Source of the DNA: an uncultured Bacteroidota bacterium
GTDB lineage: Bacteria > Bacteroidota > Bacteroidia > Chitinophagales > Chitinophagaceae
Reading direction: 5' to 3'
Assembly (NCBI GenBank): GCA_903906365.1
Contig: CAIVKC010000034.1
Coordinates: 34,411 to 98,410, forward strand
Length of the DNA: 64,000 bases
The translations under genes and the position numbers were made by a program. The notes below the pieces were generated by a model, which ran no database searches, was not told where the DNA came from, and worked only from the letters and a program-made list of their open reading frames with translations. This document shows positions 8,845-16,680 of this stretch, piece after piece (position 1 is the first letter of the stretch; each line of letters begins with the position of its first letter).

Positions 8845-8902
8845 AAAATCCACCGTGACCGCCTGGCCACAGAACAACCCGGTATAATTTGAGACAATTG
8901 GT

Positions 8903-8910
8903 TAGATTTG
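8903..8910 (+). promoter_or_regulatory. Possible promoter -7 element TAGATTTG for the SGNH gene
   Basis: TAGATTTG matches TAnnTTTG and lies 19 bp before the SGNH hydrolase start at 8930. The 85-bp gap after the GH28 gene leaves room for an internal promoter, though cotranscription remains possible. Confidence 0.4.
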
Positions 8911-8929
8911 AATAACAAAAACTTTCTAT

Positions 8930-9610
8930 ATGCAATTGATTGTCCGCAGCCTCCTGCTCATAGCCATTATTATTTTGCTCAGTTCCTGGTATAAGCAGAA
9001 GATTACCCGCATTGTTTTTTTCGGGGATTCCATAACCGAAGCGGGCGTCGGTCCCGAAGGCTTTATCACCAGGATTGGGGAGTCCCTCAAATCAAAAGGC
9101 CTGGGCGGGCGCTATGAACTGGTGGGAGCGGGTATAGGCGGCAACAAGGTATACGATCTTTACCTGCGCATGGAAGAGGATGTGCTTGCCCGCAATCCGG
9201 ACATGGTTTTTATCTGGGTGGGTGTAAACGATGTATGGCATAAACAATCCTTCGGCACAGGCACCGATCCGGACAAATTCGTGAAATTCTACCGGGCCAT
9301 CATCCAAAAGCTCCAGGCCAGGAACATCAAAGTAGTGCTGTGTACACCGGCTACCATTGGAGAGCGGACAGACTTTTCCAACCAACAGGATGGAGACCTT
9401 AACAAATATTCACAACTGATCCGGGACCTGGCTAAGGACCTTCAGTGCGGACTGGTTGATTTCAGGGATATCTTCCACCGGTATGAACTCAGCAATAACC
9501 CCGGCAATAAGGCAGAAGGAATTTTGACCTCAGACGGGGTCCACCTGAATGCCGTGGGAAACCAGTTGGCAGCCGACCATATGCTGGAGGCCCTGCTCGC
9601 CCTCAAATAG
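8930..9610 (+). CDS. SGNH/GDSL-family hydrolase, probably exported esterase
   Basis: A 226-aa protein with a hydrophobic N-terminus (residues 1-19, signal peptide or anchor). It carries the four SGNH blocks: GDSIT with nucleophile Ser34, GAGIGGNK, GVNDVW, and DGVHL with Asp202 and His205. Such enzymes remove acetyl or other acyl groups from polysaccharides. Following a GH28-like gene, rhamnogalacturonan acetylesterase-type activity is plausible but not proven. It is the last gene of the putative pectin operon. Confidence 0.88.
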   Translation: MQLIVRSLLLIAIIILLSSWYKQKITRIVFFGDSITEAGVGPEGFITRIGESLKSKGLGGRYELVGAGIGGNKVYDLYLRMEEDVLARNPDMVFIWVGVNDVWHKQSFGTGTDPDKFVKFYRAIIQKLQARNIKVVLCTPATIGERTDFSNQQDGDLNKYSQLIRDLAKDLQCGLVDFRDIFHRYELSNNPGNKAEGILTSDGVHLNAVGNQLAADHMLEALLALK

Positions 9611-9673
9611 CCAGGGACCCGGCCGGCGGGTGAAATCCTCCTGGCCCTCGTTGGTCGTTTCAGCTGGGATGAA

Positions 9674-9970
9674 TCAAACCGTCAAAACACTGTTCCAGCC
9701 CGTTACCCCGTCGGGTTCACGCAGCTGGTTTTCGATGTCTTCCATCCACATCTGGTCGTCGATCAGGAATTTGTAATGATACTTGCCACTGGGCAACATG
9801 GGGATTTCAATCTTCCATATCCCTTCTTTTTTGGGCACCATTTTAAGCTGGTCTTTTGCCCATTGGTTGAAGCTGCCAGCCAGCGAAACATGCGAAGCGC
9901 TGCGCAGTTTGAGGTGGAACTCAATGGTCTTTTTCTTCTTGTTGATGTAGGGGGACTCGTGTAGTTTCAT
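9674..9970 (-). CDS. Small CBM48 / AMPK-glycogen-binding-like protein
   Basis: A 98-aa protein that is essentially a single early-set beta-sandwich: VSLAGSFNQWAKDQLKM, IWKIEIPMLPSGKYHYKFLIDDQMW. These are the hallmarks of the CBM48 family found in glycogen branching enzymes and AMPK beta subunits. No catalytic domain or signal peptide is present. It presumably binds alpha-glucan or acts as a regulatory partner. It faces the SGNH gene convergently. Similar free-standing CBM48 proteins are common in Bacteroidota, but their role is unknown to me. Confidence 0.85.
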   Translation of the reverse strand: MKLHESPYINKKKKTIEFHLKLRSASHVSLAGSFNQWAKDQLKMVPKKEGIWKIEIPMLPSGKYHYKFLIDDQMWMEDIENQLREPDGVTGWNSVLTV

Positions 9971-10197
9971 AAAGACAATGTTTGCAGGTTAATGAATACC
10001 GTTCAGCTAAGGGGCCATTAGCAATCGTAGTATGCTTCACAGGGTAGGGGAGGATATGCCATCGGAAGAGAAGGGACTAACCCTGTAATAAATAGGAAAC
10101 TTTCAAAAAGTTACGCATTTTCCCGGCTGGATGATGTCATGTGAACAAATTGTATGCCTGTCTGGATAACTTGGATACCGGGTCCTGGTTTACAACG

Positions 10198-10929
10198 TCA
10201 AAAAACTTTTTTTATTTTCCTGCGGCGGTTGACCGCCACAAAGAAGGCCGAGGCACTCAGCATGCTGACCGGGGGGATGATCAGATAGATCCAGAAATCC
10301 GTCCAGTTGCCGGCAGGAAATGCGCTGGCGAAACTGCGGGCTGGGTTCATGCCAAAGCCGGATACGGGGCCGGCCACCATGACATACATGCCCACCAGGC
10401 AGGATGCCCATATTTTGGTGTACTTCTTCCACCGGCTGCTTTGGAAACTGAACAGTACCGTGGAGATCATAATGAATGCAATGCCAAATTCCATCAGGCA
10501 GGCCGCCGGTACGCCGTATTTGCCCGGGATGGTTATTCCGTAACTCACCGGAGGGGCCGTCAGGACCGGTCCCCTGAGAAAAGTCATCAGGTATACGGCC
10601 AGGGTCCCCCCCAGGAACTGAAAAAGGATGTAAAAAAGGGCGTCCTGCAAGGGGATTCGCTTCAAAAACAAGAAGCTTATGGTTACCGCCGGATTGATCT
10701 GCGCACCCGAGGGGGCTGTCCAGGGTGAATAAAATATAAAAAGGGCGGTTGCGCCCATGGAAAGCCCCATCAACAACTGCCGGAGGCCGGGACCGGGCAG
10801 GAGCCCGAAGAGGGCCCCCTGCGGGGAATAGAGTGTACCATAGAAATAGCAGGCGGAGATCATGAAGATGCCCAATCCGAGTGCTTCCATCAGGTAAAGC
10901 TTCCAGTGATTTTTAAAAGCGGTCCACAT
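10198..10929 (-). CDS. MIP-family channel (aquaporin / glycerol facilitator-like)
   Basis: A 243-aa polytopic membrane protein of the major intrinsic protein family. The two half-helix NPA boxes are present (INPAVTISF at residues ~78-86 and MNPARSFASAFP near 196), with about six hydrophobic segments. Arg after the second NPA is the usual selectivity-filter residue. Water or small neutral solutes would pass through the inner membrane; sequence alone does not decide between aquaporin and glycerol channel. The 227 bp between it and the CBM48 gene holds no gene I can see. Confidence 0.92.
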   Translation of the reverse strand: MWTAFKNHWKLYLMEALGLGIFMISACYFYGTLYSPQGALFGLLPGPGLRQLLMGLSMGATALFIFYSPWTAPSGAQINPAVTISFLFLKRIPLQDALFYILFQFLGGTLAVYLMTFLRGPVLTAPPVSYGITIPGKYGVPAACLMEFGIAFIMISTVLFSFQSSRWKKYTKIWASCLVGMYVMVAGPVSGFGMNPARSFASAFPAGNWTDFWIYLIIPPVSMLSASAFFVAVNRRRKIKKVF

Positions 10930-11013
10930 CTTCGGGTAAGGGTAGTGTACAAAAAAACCTATTCGACATCCATACGGTCATACAGGGAATGCGCTGTAGG
11001 GGACGGGCGGCGG

Positions 11014-11958
11014 TCATTCCGGCTGGGTAAATACCACGGGCTGCCTGAATTCATGCTTCATTTTGCGGTTATGGGAGATGGCTGGCTGCCAGGGGGGGCT
11101 GGATTTCACGGCGCGCAGGGCGATGTTGTCGAAAACCGGGTGAAAGGGAACCACTACTTCTGCCCTGCTCACCTTGCCATCCGCACCCACGGTGAACTCC
11201 ACCACAACCACGGCCAGGTTGCCATTACCAAACTGGTAACCGGGCGGCCAGAACAGGCTTCGGTCCAGGTAACGCTGCCATCCGGCGATGCCGCCCCTGA
11301 ATTCGGCCTCCTTATTCACCCTGGAGGTATCGGTGAGGGGCAGGCCGTTTTCGTCAAAGAAATCCGCGGATTCCAGTTTATTGTTTCTGTAACGCTCTTT
11401 GGCAGCCAGTTTGCCGTTGGGATGGAAAAACTGCCAGTTACCGTGCATCTTGCCATGGAGGTATAATCCGGCTGATTCCAAAGCCCCGTCCTCAAACCAG
11501 CTGACCTGTACATCGATGCTGTCGTTGGCATGGGTGATCGAATCGGACATCATGCCATTGGGATGCCACAGGAAACGATCCTTCACGGGCCGGCCGTTGT
11601 GGTAAAAGGCGGAATCAAGCATGGCCCCGTTGGCATAAAAGCGCATGCAAGCGCCCTCCAGGAGGTTATGCACTTTTTTGCCCATTCCCTCCAGGGTGCC
11701 ATTGGCATGAAAATACAGGTAGTCTCCCTGCTGGATGGTGCAGGCCTGGTCTTCAAAAAGGGCCTTCTTATGCAGCTTCAGCCCCTCCAGGAAATATTCA
11801 CGGCGCAGCCAGCCGCTGTCGGTTTTTTCCAGCACCGTGTAAAAACGGGCGTTCAGGGACTGACATGGCGTACCCTTATAATCAGTATAAATCTCGGTCT
11901 TTTGGGAAACAGCCAGCTGGGCTGAAAGCATACAAACAAGAATAAACAGCCATTTCAC
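11014..11958 (-). CDS. Exported protein with MORN-like repeats and a TonB C-terminal domain
   Basis: A 314-aa protein with a signal peptide (cleavage near SAQLAVSQ). The middle (residues ~70-200) holds several copies of a G.W.F.HPNGKL / FYANGAMLDSAFYHNG pattern, typical of MORN/YwqK-like antitoxin-fold repeats. The last ~90 residues (VVVVEFTVGADGKVSRAEVV...AVKSSPPWQPA) are a TonB-C energy-transducer domain without its own transmembrane anchor. A periplasmic or surface role is likely. Such fusions recur in Bacteroidota, but their function is not established. It sits 43 bp downstream of icmF in the same direction. Confidence 0.82.
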   Translation of the reverse strand: MKWLFILVCMLSAQLAVSQKTEIYTDYKGTPCQSLNARFYTVLEKTDSGWLRREYFLEGLKLHKKALFEDQACTIQQGDYLYFHANGTLEGMGKKVHNLLEGACMRFYANGAMLDSAFYHNGRPVKDRFLWHPNGMMSDSITHANDSIDVQVSWFEDGALESAGLYLHGKMHGNWQFFHPNGKLAAKERYRNNKLESADFFDENGLPLTDTSRVNKEAEFRGGIAGWQRYLDRSLFWPPGYQFGNGNLAVVVVEFTVGADGKVSRAEVVVPFHPVFDNIALRAVKSSPPWQPAISHNRKMKHEFRQPVVFTQPE

Positions 11959-12001
11959 ATCTGTAGGAATTAATGAATACCAGGGGGTTTACCGGGTAAA
12001 T

Positions 12002-15000
12002 TTACATATTCCTCCTGTACTGGCCGCCTACCTGGTACAAAGCCTGGGTGATCTGGCCCAGGGAGCAGTATTTCACTGCTTCCATGAGTCCGGCAAAGAG
12101 GTTGGATCCCTCCACGGCCGCTTCCTGGAGTTTCCGGAGCGCTTCGGGTGCTTTGTCCTCATTTCTTTTCCAGAAGGCCTGCAGGTTATGAATCTGCTGG
12201 GATTTCTCCTCGGTGGTACTCCTGATCACTTCCCCGGGAAGCACGGTGGGACTTCCTTTTTTGTTGAGAAAGGTATTGACCCCTACGATGGGCAGTTCCC
12301 CGCTGTGTTTGAGACTTTCGTAGTGAAGACTTTCTTCCTGTATTTTATTTCGCTGGTACATCCGCTCCATGGCACCCAATACCCCCCCGCGTTCGTTGAT
12401 GCGGTCAAACTCCTTCATAACGGCTTCTTCCACCAGGTCTGTCAATTCCTCAATGACAAAGCTGCCCTGCAGGGAATTTTCTGTGGTGGCGCTGCCCAAC
12501 TCCCGGTTGATGATCAGCTGTATGGCCATGGCACGCCGCACACTTTCCTCCGTGGGGGTTGTGATGGCCTCGTCATAGGCATTGGTGTGCAGGGAATTGC
12601 AGTTGTCGTAAATGGCATAGAGCGCCTGCAGGGTGGTGCGGATATCATTGAAATCGATCTCCTGGGCATGCAGACTGCGTCCGCTGGTCTGGATATGGTA
12701 TTTTAGTTTCTGGGAGCGGCTGTTCCCTTTGTATTTGAGTTTAATGGCTTTGGCCCAAATCCGGCGGGCGACCCGGCCGATCACGCTGTACTCGGGATCC
12801 ATTCCATTGCTGAAGAAAAAGGAAAGGCTGGGCGCAAAATCGTCGATATGCATACCCCGGCTTAAATAATATTCGACGTAGGTAAACCCGTTGGATAGGG
12901 TAAAGGCAAGCTGTGTTACGGGATTGGCGCCCGCCTCGGCAATATGATAGCCGCTGATGCTCACGCTGTAAAAATTGCGCACCTTATTTTCTATGAAATA
13001 GGCCTGTACATCCCCCATAAGTTTGAGGGCAAATTCGGTGGAAAAAATGCAGGTGTTTTGAGCCTGGTCTTCCTTCAGTATATCGGCCTGGACGGTCCCC
13101 CTCACCTCGGAAAGGGTCTCCGCCTTGATTTTTTCGTAGATCTCGGGGCCCAGTACTTCCTCCCCGCTGATGCCCAGCAAAGCCAGACCGAGTCCGTCGT
13201 TGCCCTCCGGAAGTCTTTCGGGGGAAGCCGGGTTGTAATAAATGGGTTGCCCCGCTTTTTTGAATTTGTGCCGGATATATTCATCTACCTGCTCCCGGAG
13301 GCCGTGCGTGTGGATGTATTTTTCACATTGCTGGTCAATGGCTGCATGCATAAAAAGGGCCAGCAGCATGGGAGCCGGGCCGTTGATGGTCATACTCACA
13401 GAGGTTCTCGGGTCGCAGAGGTCAAATCCGCTGTAGAGCTTTTTGGCATCATCCAGGGTGGCGATGCTCACCCCCGAATTGCCCACCTTCCCGAATATAT
13501 CAGGGCGGTAGGCCGGATCCTCTCCATAGAGGGTTACTGAATCAAAGGCCGTTGAAAGCCGCTTGGCTGGCTGGCCCAGGGACACATAGTGAAAGCGCTT
13601 ATTGGTACGCTCCGGTCCCCCTTCACCGGCGAACATGCGGGTGGGGTCTTCTTCGGACCTTTTCAGCGGAAATACCCCGGCGGTAAAGGGAAATTTGCCC
13701 GGGAAATTTTCCTGGAGTCTCCAGTGGAGGATATCCCCCCAGTCCTTAAACCGGGGTATGGCAATTTTGGGTATGCGGGTACCGGAGAGGGAGGCGGTAA
13801 ACAGGGGCTGCTCAATGATCTTTCCCCGTACATCGTACCGGAAGCATTCTTTTTGATAGGCGGCCTTTGTTTGAGTCCATTCCTGGATAAGTTTCATACA
13901 TACCGGGTAGAGCTGCTTTTGCGTTTTTTCCTGCATGGCTTTGAGCACTTGCGCAGCGGGAGAACCAGCCGGTAGGGAAGAGAGCACCCCTTCAATCTGG
14001 TAGAGGCTGGAGGCGAGCCCGGCCTGCTGGGTTGCCTGTTCGTTATAATGGCGCACTGTGTGGGAGATCTCCGCCAGGTACCGTGTCCTGGCCGCGGGAA
14101 TGATTTGCGGAGAGGCTGCCCCACCTAAGGAAAGCCGCTCCAGGCTGCCAAAGGAAACCCCGCATTTTGACTCGATGGTGCTGATGATCTGAATGAATAA
14201 ATGATTGATCCCTGCATCATTGAACTGGGAGGCAATGGTGCCGATAACAGGCAACTCTTCCTCCTTTGCGGACCAGCGCTGGTGGTTGCGCTGGTATTGT
14301 TTTCTGACGTCATGCAGGGCATCCAGGCCGCCTGGTTTATCAAATTTATTGACGGCGATGAGATCCGCATAATCAAGCATATTTATTTTTTCGAGCTGAG
14401 AGGCTGCTCCGTATTCGGGAGTCATGACATAGAGACTGATGTCACAAAAATCCAGGATCGAGGCATCGCTTTGTCCCACCCCGGCAGATTCCAGGATGAT
14501 CAGATCATAACCGGCCCTTTTGCAAATATTGATGGCGTCCCGTGCATATTCGCTTAAGGCCCGGTCGCTTTCCCGGGTGGCCAGGGAGCGCATATAGGAC
14601 CTGGGACCCGCGATGGCATTCATGCGAATCCGGTCGCCGAGCAGCGCACCGCCGGATTTTTTCTTGGAAGGATCCACCGAAATGACGGCCACGGTTTTTT
14701 CCCGGTAGCCATTGAGGAAACGCCGGACGATCTCATCGGTGACCGAACTCTTGCCGGCCCCGCCCGTGCCGGTAATACCCAGCACGGCTCCTTGCCAGTT
14801 TCGGTTTTCCTTAAAGGAGGGTCCCTGTAAAACCGGTTCCGGGTCTTCCCCGCCTTCTGCCAGGGTGATGGCCCGGGCGATGCGCCGTACATCCTTGTAC
14901 TCGCCCATGGGCATCTTCCCGTTCCATAAGGCGGGGGCATCCCAGAAAGGGCAGGCCGCCTGGCCGGACTTATGTTTTAGGGAAGGCAGCGAGGGTACGC

Positions 15001-15418
15001 GGCAAAGGGACAGCAGGTCTTCGATCATGCCTTCCAGCCCCATTTTTCTGCCATCGTCCGGGCTATAGATGCGGGTTATCCCATATTGATGCAATTCGCT
15101 GATTTCCTGTGGAAGGATCGTGCCGCCCCCGCCGCCAAAGATCCGGATATGGCCGCAGCTGTTTTCATCCAGGAGGTCCTTGATGTATTTGAAAAATTCC
15201 AGGTGTCCGCCCTGGTAGGATGTGATGGCTATCCCATGGGCATCCTCTTCAATGGCGCATTCCACGATGTCAGCCACGGACCGGTTATGACCCAGGTGAA
15301 TGATTTCGGCCCCCTTGGACTGCAGGATCCTGCGCATGATGTTGATGGCGGCATCATGTCCGTCAAAGAGACTGGCAGCCGTTACGATCCGGATTTTTTG
15401 TGCTGTGGTATCATGCAT
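12002..15418 (-). CDS. icmF: Fused B12-dependent acyl-CoA mutase IcmF (isobutyryl-CoA mutase type)
   Basis: A 1138-aa three-part enzyme. Residues 1-~140 are a B12-binding Rossmann domain with the base-off motif DGHDAA (Asp19, His21). Residues ~205-420 are a MeaB/ArgK-type G-protein chaperone with P-loop [12 protein letters not shown] (214-225) and an NKFD motif. Residues ~550-1138 are the TIM-barrel mutase. This order is diagnostic of IcmF, which interconverts isobutyryl-CoA and butyryl-CoA (some members isovaleryl/pivalyl-CoA) using adenosylcobalamin. In the acyl pocket AGVFPLKR carries Phe where methylmalonyl-CoA mutase has Tyr, supporting Icm rather than Mcm activity. Confidence 0.93.
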   Translation of the reverse strand: MHDTTAQKIRIVTAASLFDGHDAAINIMRRILQSKGAEIIHLGHNRSVADIVECAIEEDAHGIAITSYQGGHLEFFKYIKDLLDENSCGHIRIFGGGGGTILPQEISELHQYGITRIYSPDDGRKMGLEGMIEDLLSLCRVPSLPSLKHKSGQAACPFWDAPALWNGKMPMGEYKDVRRIARAITLAEGGEDPEPVLQGPSFKENRNWQGAVLGITGTGGAGKSSVTDEIVRRFLNGYREKTVAVISVDPSKKKSGGALLGDRIRMNAIAGPRSYMRSLATRESDRALSEYARDAINICKRAGYDLIILESAGVGQSDASILDFCDISLYVMTPEYGAASQLEKINMLDYADLIAVNKFDKPGGLDALHDVRKQYQRNHQRWSAKEEELPVIGTIASQFNDAGINHLFIQIISTIESKCGVSFGSLERLSLGGAASPQIIPAARTRYLAEISHTVRHYNEQATQQAGLASSLYQIEGVLSSLPAGSPAAQVLKAMQEKTQKQLYPVCMKLIQEWTQTKAAYQKECFRYDVRGKIIEQPLFTASLSGTRIPKIAIPRFKDWGDILHWRLQENFPGKFPFTAGVFPLKRSEEDPTRMFAGEGGPERTNKRFHYVSLGQPAKRLSTAFDSVTLYGEDPAYRPDIFGKVGNSGVSIATLDDAKKLYSGFDLCDPRTSVSMTINGPAPMLLALFMHAAIDQQCEKYIHTHGLREQVDEYIRHKFKKAGQPIYYNPASPERLPEGNDGLGLALLGISGEEVLGPEIYEKIKAETLSEVRGTVQADILKEDQAQNTCIFSTEFALKLMGDVQAYFIENKVRNFYSVSISGYHIAEAGANPVTQLAFTLSNGFTYVEYYLSRGMHIDDFAPSLSFFFSNGMDPEYSVIGRVARRIWAKAIKLKYKGNSRSQKLKYHIQTSGRSLHAQEIDFNDIRTTLQALYAIYDNCNSLHTNAYDEAITTPTEESVRRAMAIQLIINRELGSATTENSLQGSFVIEELTDLVEEAVMKEFDRINERGGVLGAMERMYQRNKIQEESLHYESLKHSGELPIVGVNTFLNKKGSPTVLPGEVIRSTTEEKSQQIHNLQAFWKRNEDKAPEALRKLQEAAVEGSNLFAGLMEAVKYCSLGQITQALYQVGGQYRRNM

Positions 15419-15444
15419 AAATGGCAGGCATTGGAGGATGGGGA

Positions 15445-15452
15445 CAAATTTA
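15445..15452 (-). promoter_or_regulatory. Promoter -7 element TAAATTTG for icmF
   Basis: The minus strand reads TAAATTTG 27 bp upstream of the icmF start. The predicted transcription start is near 15438. The palindrome at 15460-15479 then occupies the -22 to -41 interval, where RNA polymerase would contact DNA. Confidence 0.5.
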
Positions 15453-15459
15453 TAGTAAA

Positions 15460-15479
15460 AAACTAATGACTGTTAGTTT
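15460..15479. promoter_or_regulatory. Palindromic operator candidate upstream of icmF
   Basis: Perfect inverted repeat: arms AAACTAA (15460-15466) and TTAGTTT (15473-15479) around TGACTG. It overlaps the expected -33 region of the icmF promoter, and its size and symmetry suit a TetR-type repressor dimer, a common regulator class for acyl-CoA metabolism. Its right edge touches the target duplication of the mobile element. No regulator gene is adjacent, so the binding protein is unknown. Confidence 0.45.
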
Positions 15480-15487
15480 CGTTCCAT
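15480..15487. repeat. Target site duplication, left copy (CGTTCCAT)
   Basis: The octamer CGTTCCAT occurs here and again at 18125-18132, directly outside matching inverted ends. An 8-bp duplication is the length reported for the IS1595 family. Confidence 0.75.
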
Positions 15488-15517
15488 GGCATTCACATAT
15501 AAACAAGGTACAAGATA

Positions 15518-15640
15518 GTGGACTTAATAAAAACAGTAGAAATAAAAGTAAAATGCCTTGAAATTGCGGTTGCTGTAAATGCATCCGATGTCAAGGCATT
15601 TGCAATTGATTTGTTTGAGTGGGTTGCTAAGCTGGCTTAA
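15518..15640 (+). CDS. Small ORF of 40 codons in the mobile element (unknown)
   Basis: A GTG-initiated ORF after an in-frame stop at 15500-15502. The peptide (starting M/VDLIKTVEIKVKCLEIAV) looks like an amphipathic beta strand plus helix (KAFAIDLFEWVAKLA). It has no recognised family. The coding DNA also holds 11-bp inverted arms AAATGCCTTGA (15551-15561) and TCAAGGCATTT (15591-15601), so the region could instead be a structured transcript. Its stop overlaps the 3' end of the convergent DUF2158-like gene by 14 bp. Low certainty. Confidence 0.35.
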   Translation: MDLIKTVEIKVKCLEIAVAVNASDVKAFAIDLFEWVAKLA

Positions 15641-15800
15641 AACATTCTGCTGGTTGAGAAATTCTTACAAACATTGCGGTTAAACGATTAAAGTAAATAC
15701 ATTCTAAAGTTTTACCATCGTTAACAATTGCTGCTACAACCATGTGTAGTCCGAGTTCTGATTTAATAACAACTTCGTCGCCTACTTTAAAATTTGACAT
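15627..15800 (-). CDS. DUF2158 (YodC)-like small protein
   Basis: A 57-aa protein starting MSNFKVGDEVVIKSELG and ending with PAECFKPA. The GDEVVIKS opening, a central hydrophobic strand pair and a short conserved tail match the small SH3-like DUF2158/YodC proteins, which start FKxGDxVxLKSGGP. An ATG 21 bp upstream is also in frame, but the internal ATG gives the family-like N-terminus. It is a passenger of the IS1595-type element with its own -7 box at 15872-15879. Biological role unknown. Confidence 0.65.
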   Translation of the reverse strand: MSNFKVGDEVVIKSELGLHMVVAAIVNDGKTLECIYFNRLTAMFVRISQPAECFKPA

Positions 15801-15871
15801 ATACATTAATTTGTAAAGCAATAGCCTAATCTGTTACGGGACGGGGCTTTTTGCTTTGGTTACGGAATACT

Positions 15872-15879
15872 CAAATTTA
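15872..15879 (-). promoter_or_regulatory. Promoter -7 element TAAATTTG for the DUF2158-like gene
   Basis: The minus strand reads TAAATTTG, 72 bp upstream of the DUF2158-like start and back to back with the + strand box at 15909. Confidence 0.4.
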
Positions 15880-15908
15880 CCATTATTTCACAAATCAAAT
15901 CTCTTTTA

Positions 15909-15916
15909 TACATTTG
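15909..15916 (+). promoter_or_regulatory. Promoter -7 element TACATTTG ahead of the structured region
   Basis: TACATTTG on the + strand. Transcription from about 15923 would run through the 94-nt hairpin (15961-16054) toward the exported-protein gene at 16137, giving a structured leader of roughly 215 nt. Confidence 0.4.
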
Positions 15917-15960
15917 GACGTTAAAACATATTAGCGTTTAGCTATTTTCTGTTGAGATAA

Positions 15961-16054
15961 AACTGGTAATTTTTTCACAACCGCAGGAATAGGCAAGAAC
16001 GCTCACGCTAATGGCGTGGGCTTTTGTCATTCTGGGTTGTAGGACTTACCAGTT
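15961..16054 (+). ncRNA. Structured hairpin element in the mobile element (possible leader RNA or sRNA)
   Basis: A nearly continuous helix can be drawn. Outer arms are AACTGGTAA (15961-15969) and TTACCAGTT (16046-16054). Next come ACAACC (15977-15982) with GGTTGT (16035-16040), then CAG/CTG, AAT/ATT and GGCAA/TTGTC with single-base bulges. The apical hairpin is GCTCACGC (16001-16008) with GCGTGGGC (16014-16021) over a 5-nt loop. The apical hairpin followed by TTTTGT looks like an intrinsic terminator in the + direction. No known RNA class is recognised. The strand is assigned from the upstream -7 box; a DNA-level role (transposition or MITE-like remnant) is also possible. Confidence 0.5.
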
Positions 16055-16136
16055 CCTTTCTCACAGTCTGGCTTATAGTCCCACGCTATTTTTATTTTAT
16101 TATGCTTCAGGGATTAAAGCGTTCAAATAAAATTTT

Positions 16137-16550
16137 ATGAAACTGGTTGTTTGTTGTTTAATATTATTTAGTGGGCTAACAGTTAGCGCACAGGATAAAA
16201 TGATTTATAAATACAGGGCTTTTGAATCTTTATTTTACGATCCTCAATCTCATGTTAATTTAAATAGTGCAACATGGAATAAGACTAATATATTGGTAAC
16301 TGTGGATTTGAATAAACAGCGTATAACAGTATATGCGGCGGCTGAACAAGAAATAGATTTAATTGGTAATCTTCCAGATAAAACAAGTGATGACGCTTCG
16401 TGGATTAGGAAGGTAGGAGTTGATCAAGATGGCGTAAAATGCAATGTAGAAGTACAATTTTTTAAAAATATAGTAGATGAGCATATTTGCACTTTGTATT
16501 TAGAATACAAAGACTTTCATTATCTGTATAGATTAAAATCTAACGATTAG
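16137..16550 (+). CDS. Exported hypothetical protein (passenger gene)
   Basis: A 137-aa protein with a clear signal peptide (MKLVVCCLILFSGLTVSAQ, cleavage after SAQ). The mature part is polar and beta-rich (RITVYAAAEQEIDLIG, CTLYLEYKDFHYLYRLKSND), with two Cys. I recognise no family. It is AT-rich like the rest of the element, lies after the structured hairpin and may be controlled by it. Its 3' end overlaps the convergent 46-aa ORF by 11 bp. Confidence 0.7.
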   Translation: MKLVVCCLILFSGLTVSAQDKMIYKYRAFESLFYDPQSHVNLNSATWNKTNILVTVDLNKQRITVYAAAEQEIDLIGNLPDKTSDDASWIRKVGVDQDGVKCNVEVQFFKNIVDEHICTLYLEYKDFHYLYRLKSND

Positions 16551-16680
16551 TTTTCTTTTTATTTTTTGGCGGTTGATTTACTAATTTGCCAATAGCATTT
16601 TCAAAGGTCATATCTACCTTAAACTTCTTATCGTATTTATTAATTTTCTTGGTTGCCGATTTCTTTGATTTCTTTTCCAT
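16540..16680 (-). CDS. Basic 46-aa protein overlapping the transposase 3' end
   Basis: An ATG-initiated ORF whose first 41 bp overlap the end of the transposase gene in another frame. The peptide is very Lys-rich at both ends (MEKKSKKSATKK..., PPKNKKKTNR) around a conserved-looking core KYDKKFKVDMTFENAIGKL. Overlap and shared orientation suggest translational coupling to the transposase, so it may be an accessory DNA-binding factor. That role is inference; no domain is recognised. Confidence 0.6.
   Translation of the reverse strand: MEKKSKKSATKKINKYDKKFKVDMTFENAIGKLVNQPPKNKKKTNR

Noticed and set aside
10141..10728. Long open frame (195 codons) on the + strand opposite the aquaporin gene
   Set aside because: It is a reverse-strand shadow: the minus frame has both NPA motifs and membrane helices, while the plus frame has no recognisable fold and odd composition.
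15961..16054. Integron attC site
   Set aside because: The ends do not fit the RYYYAAC / GTTRRRY core sites, and no integron integrase is present.
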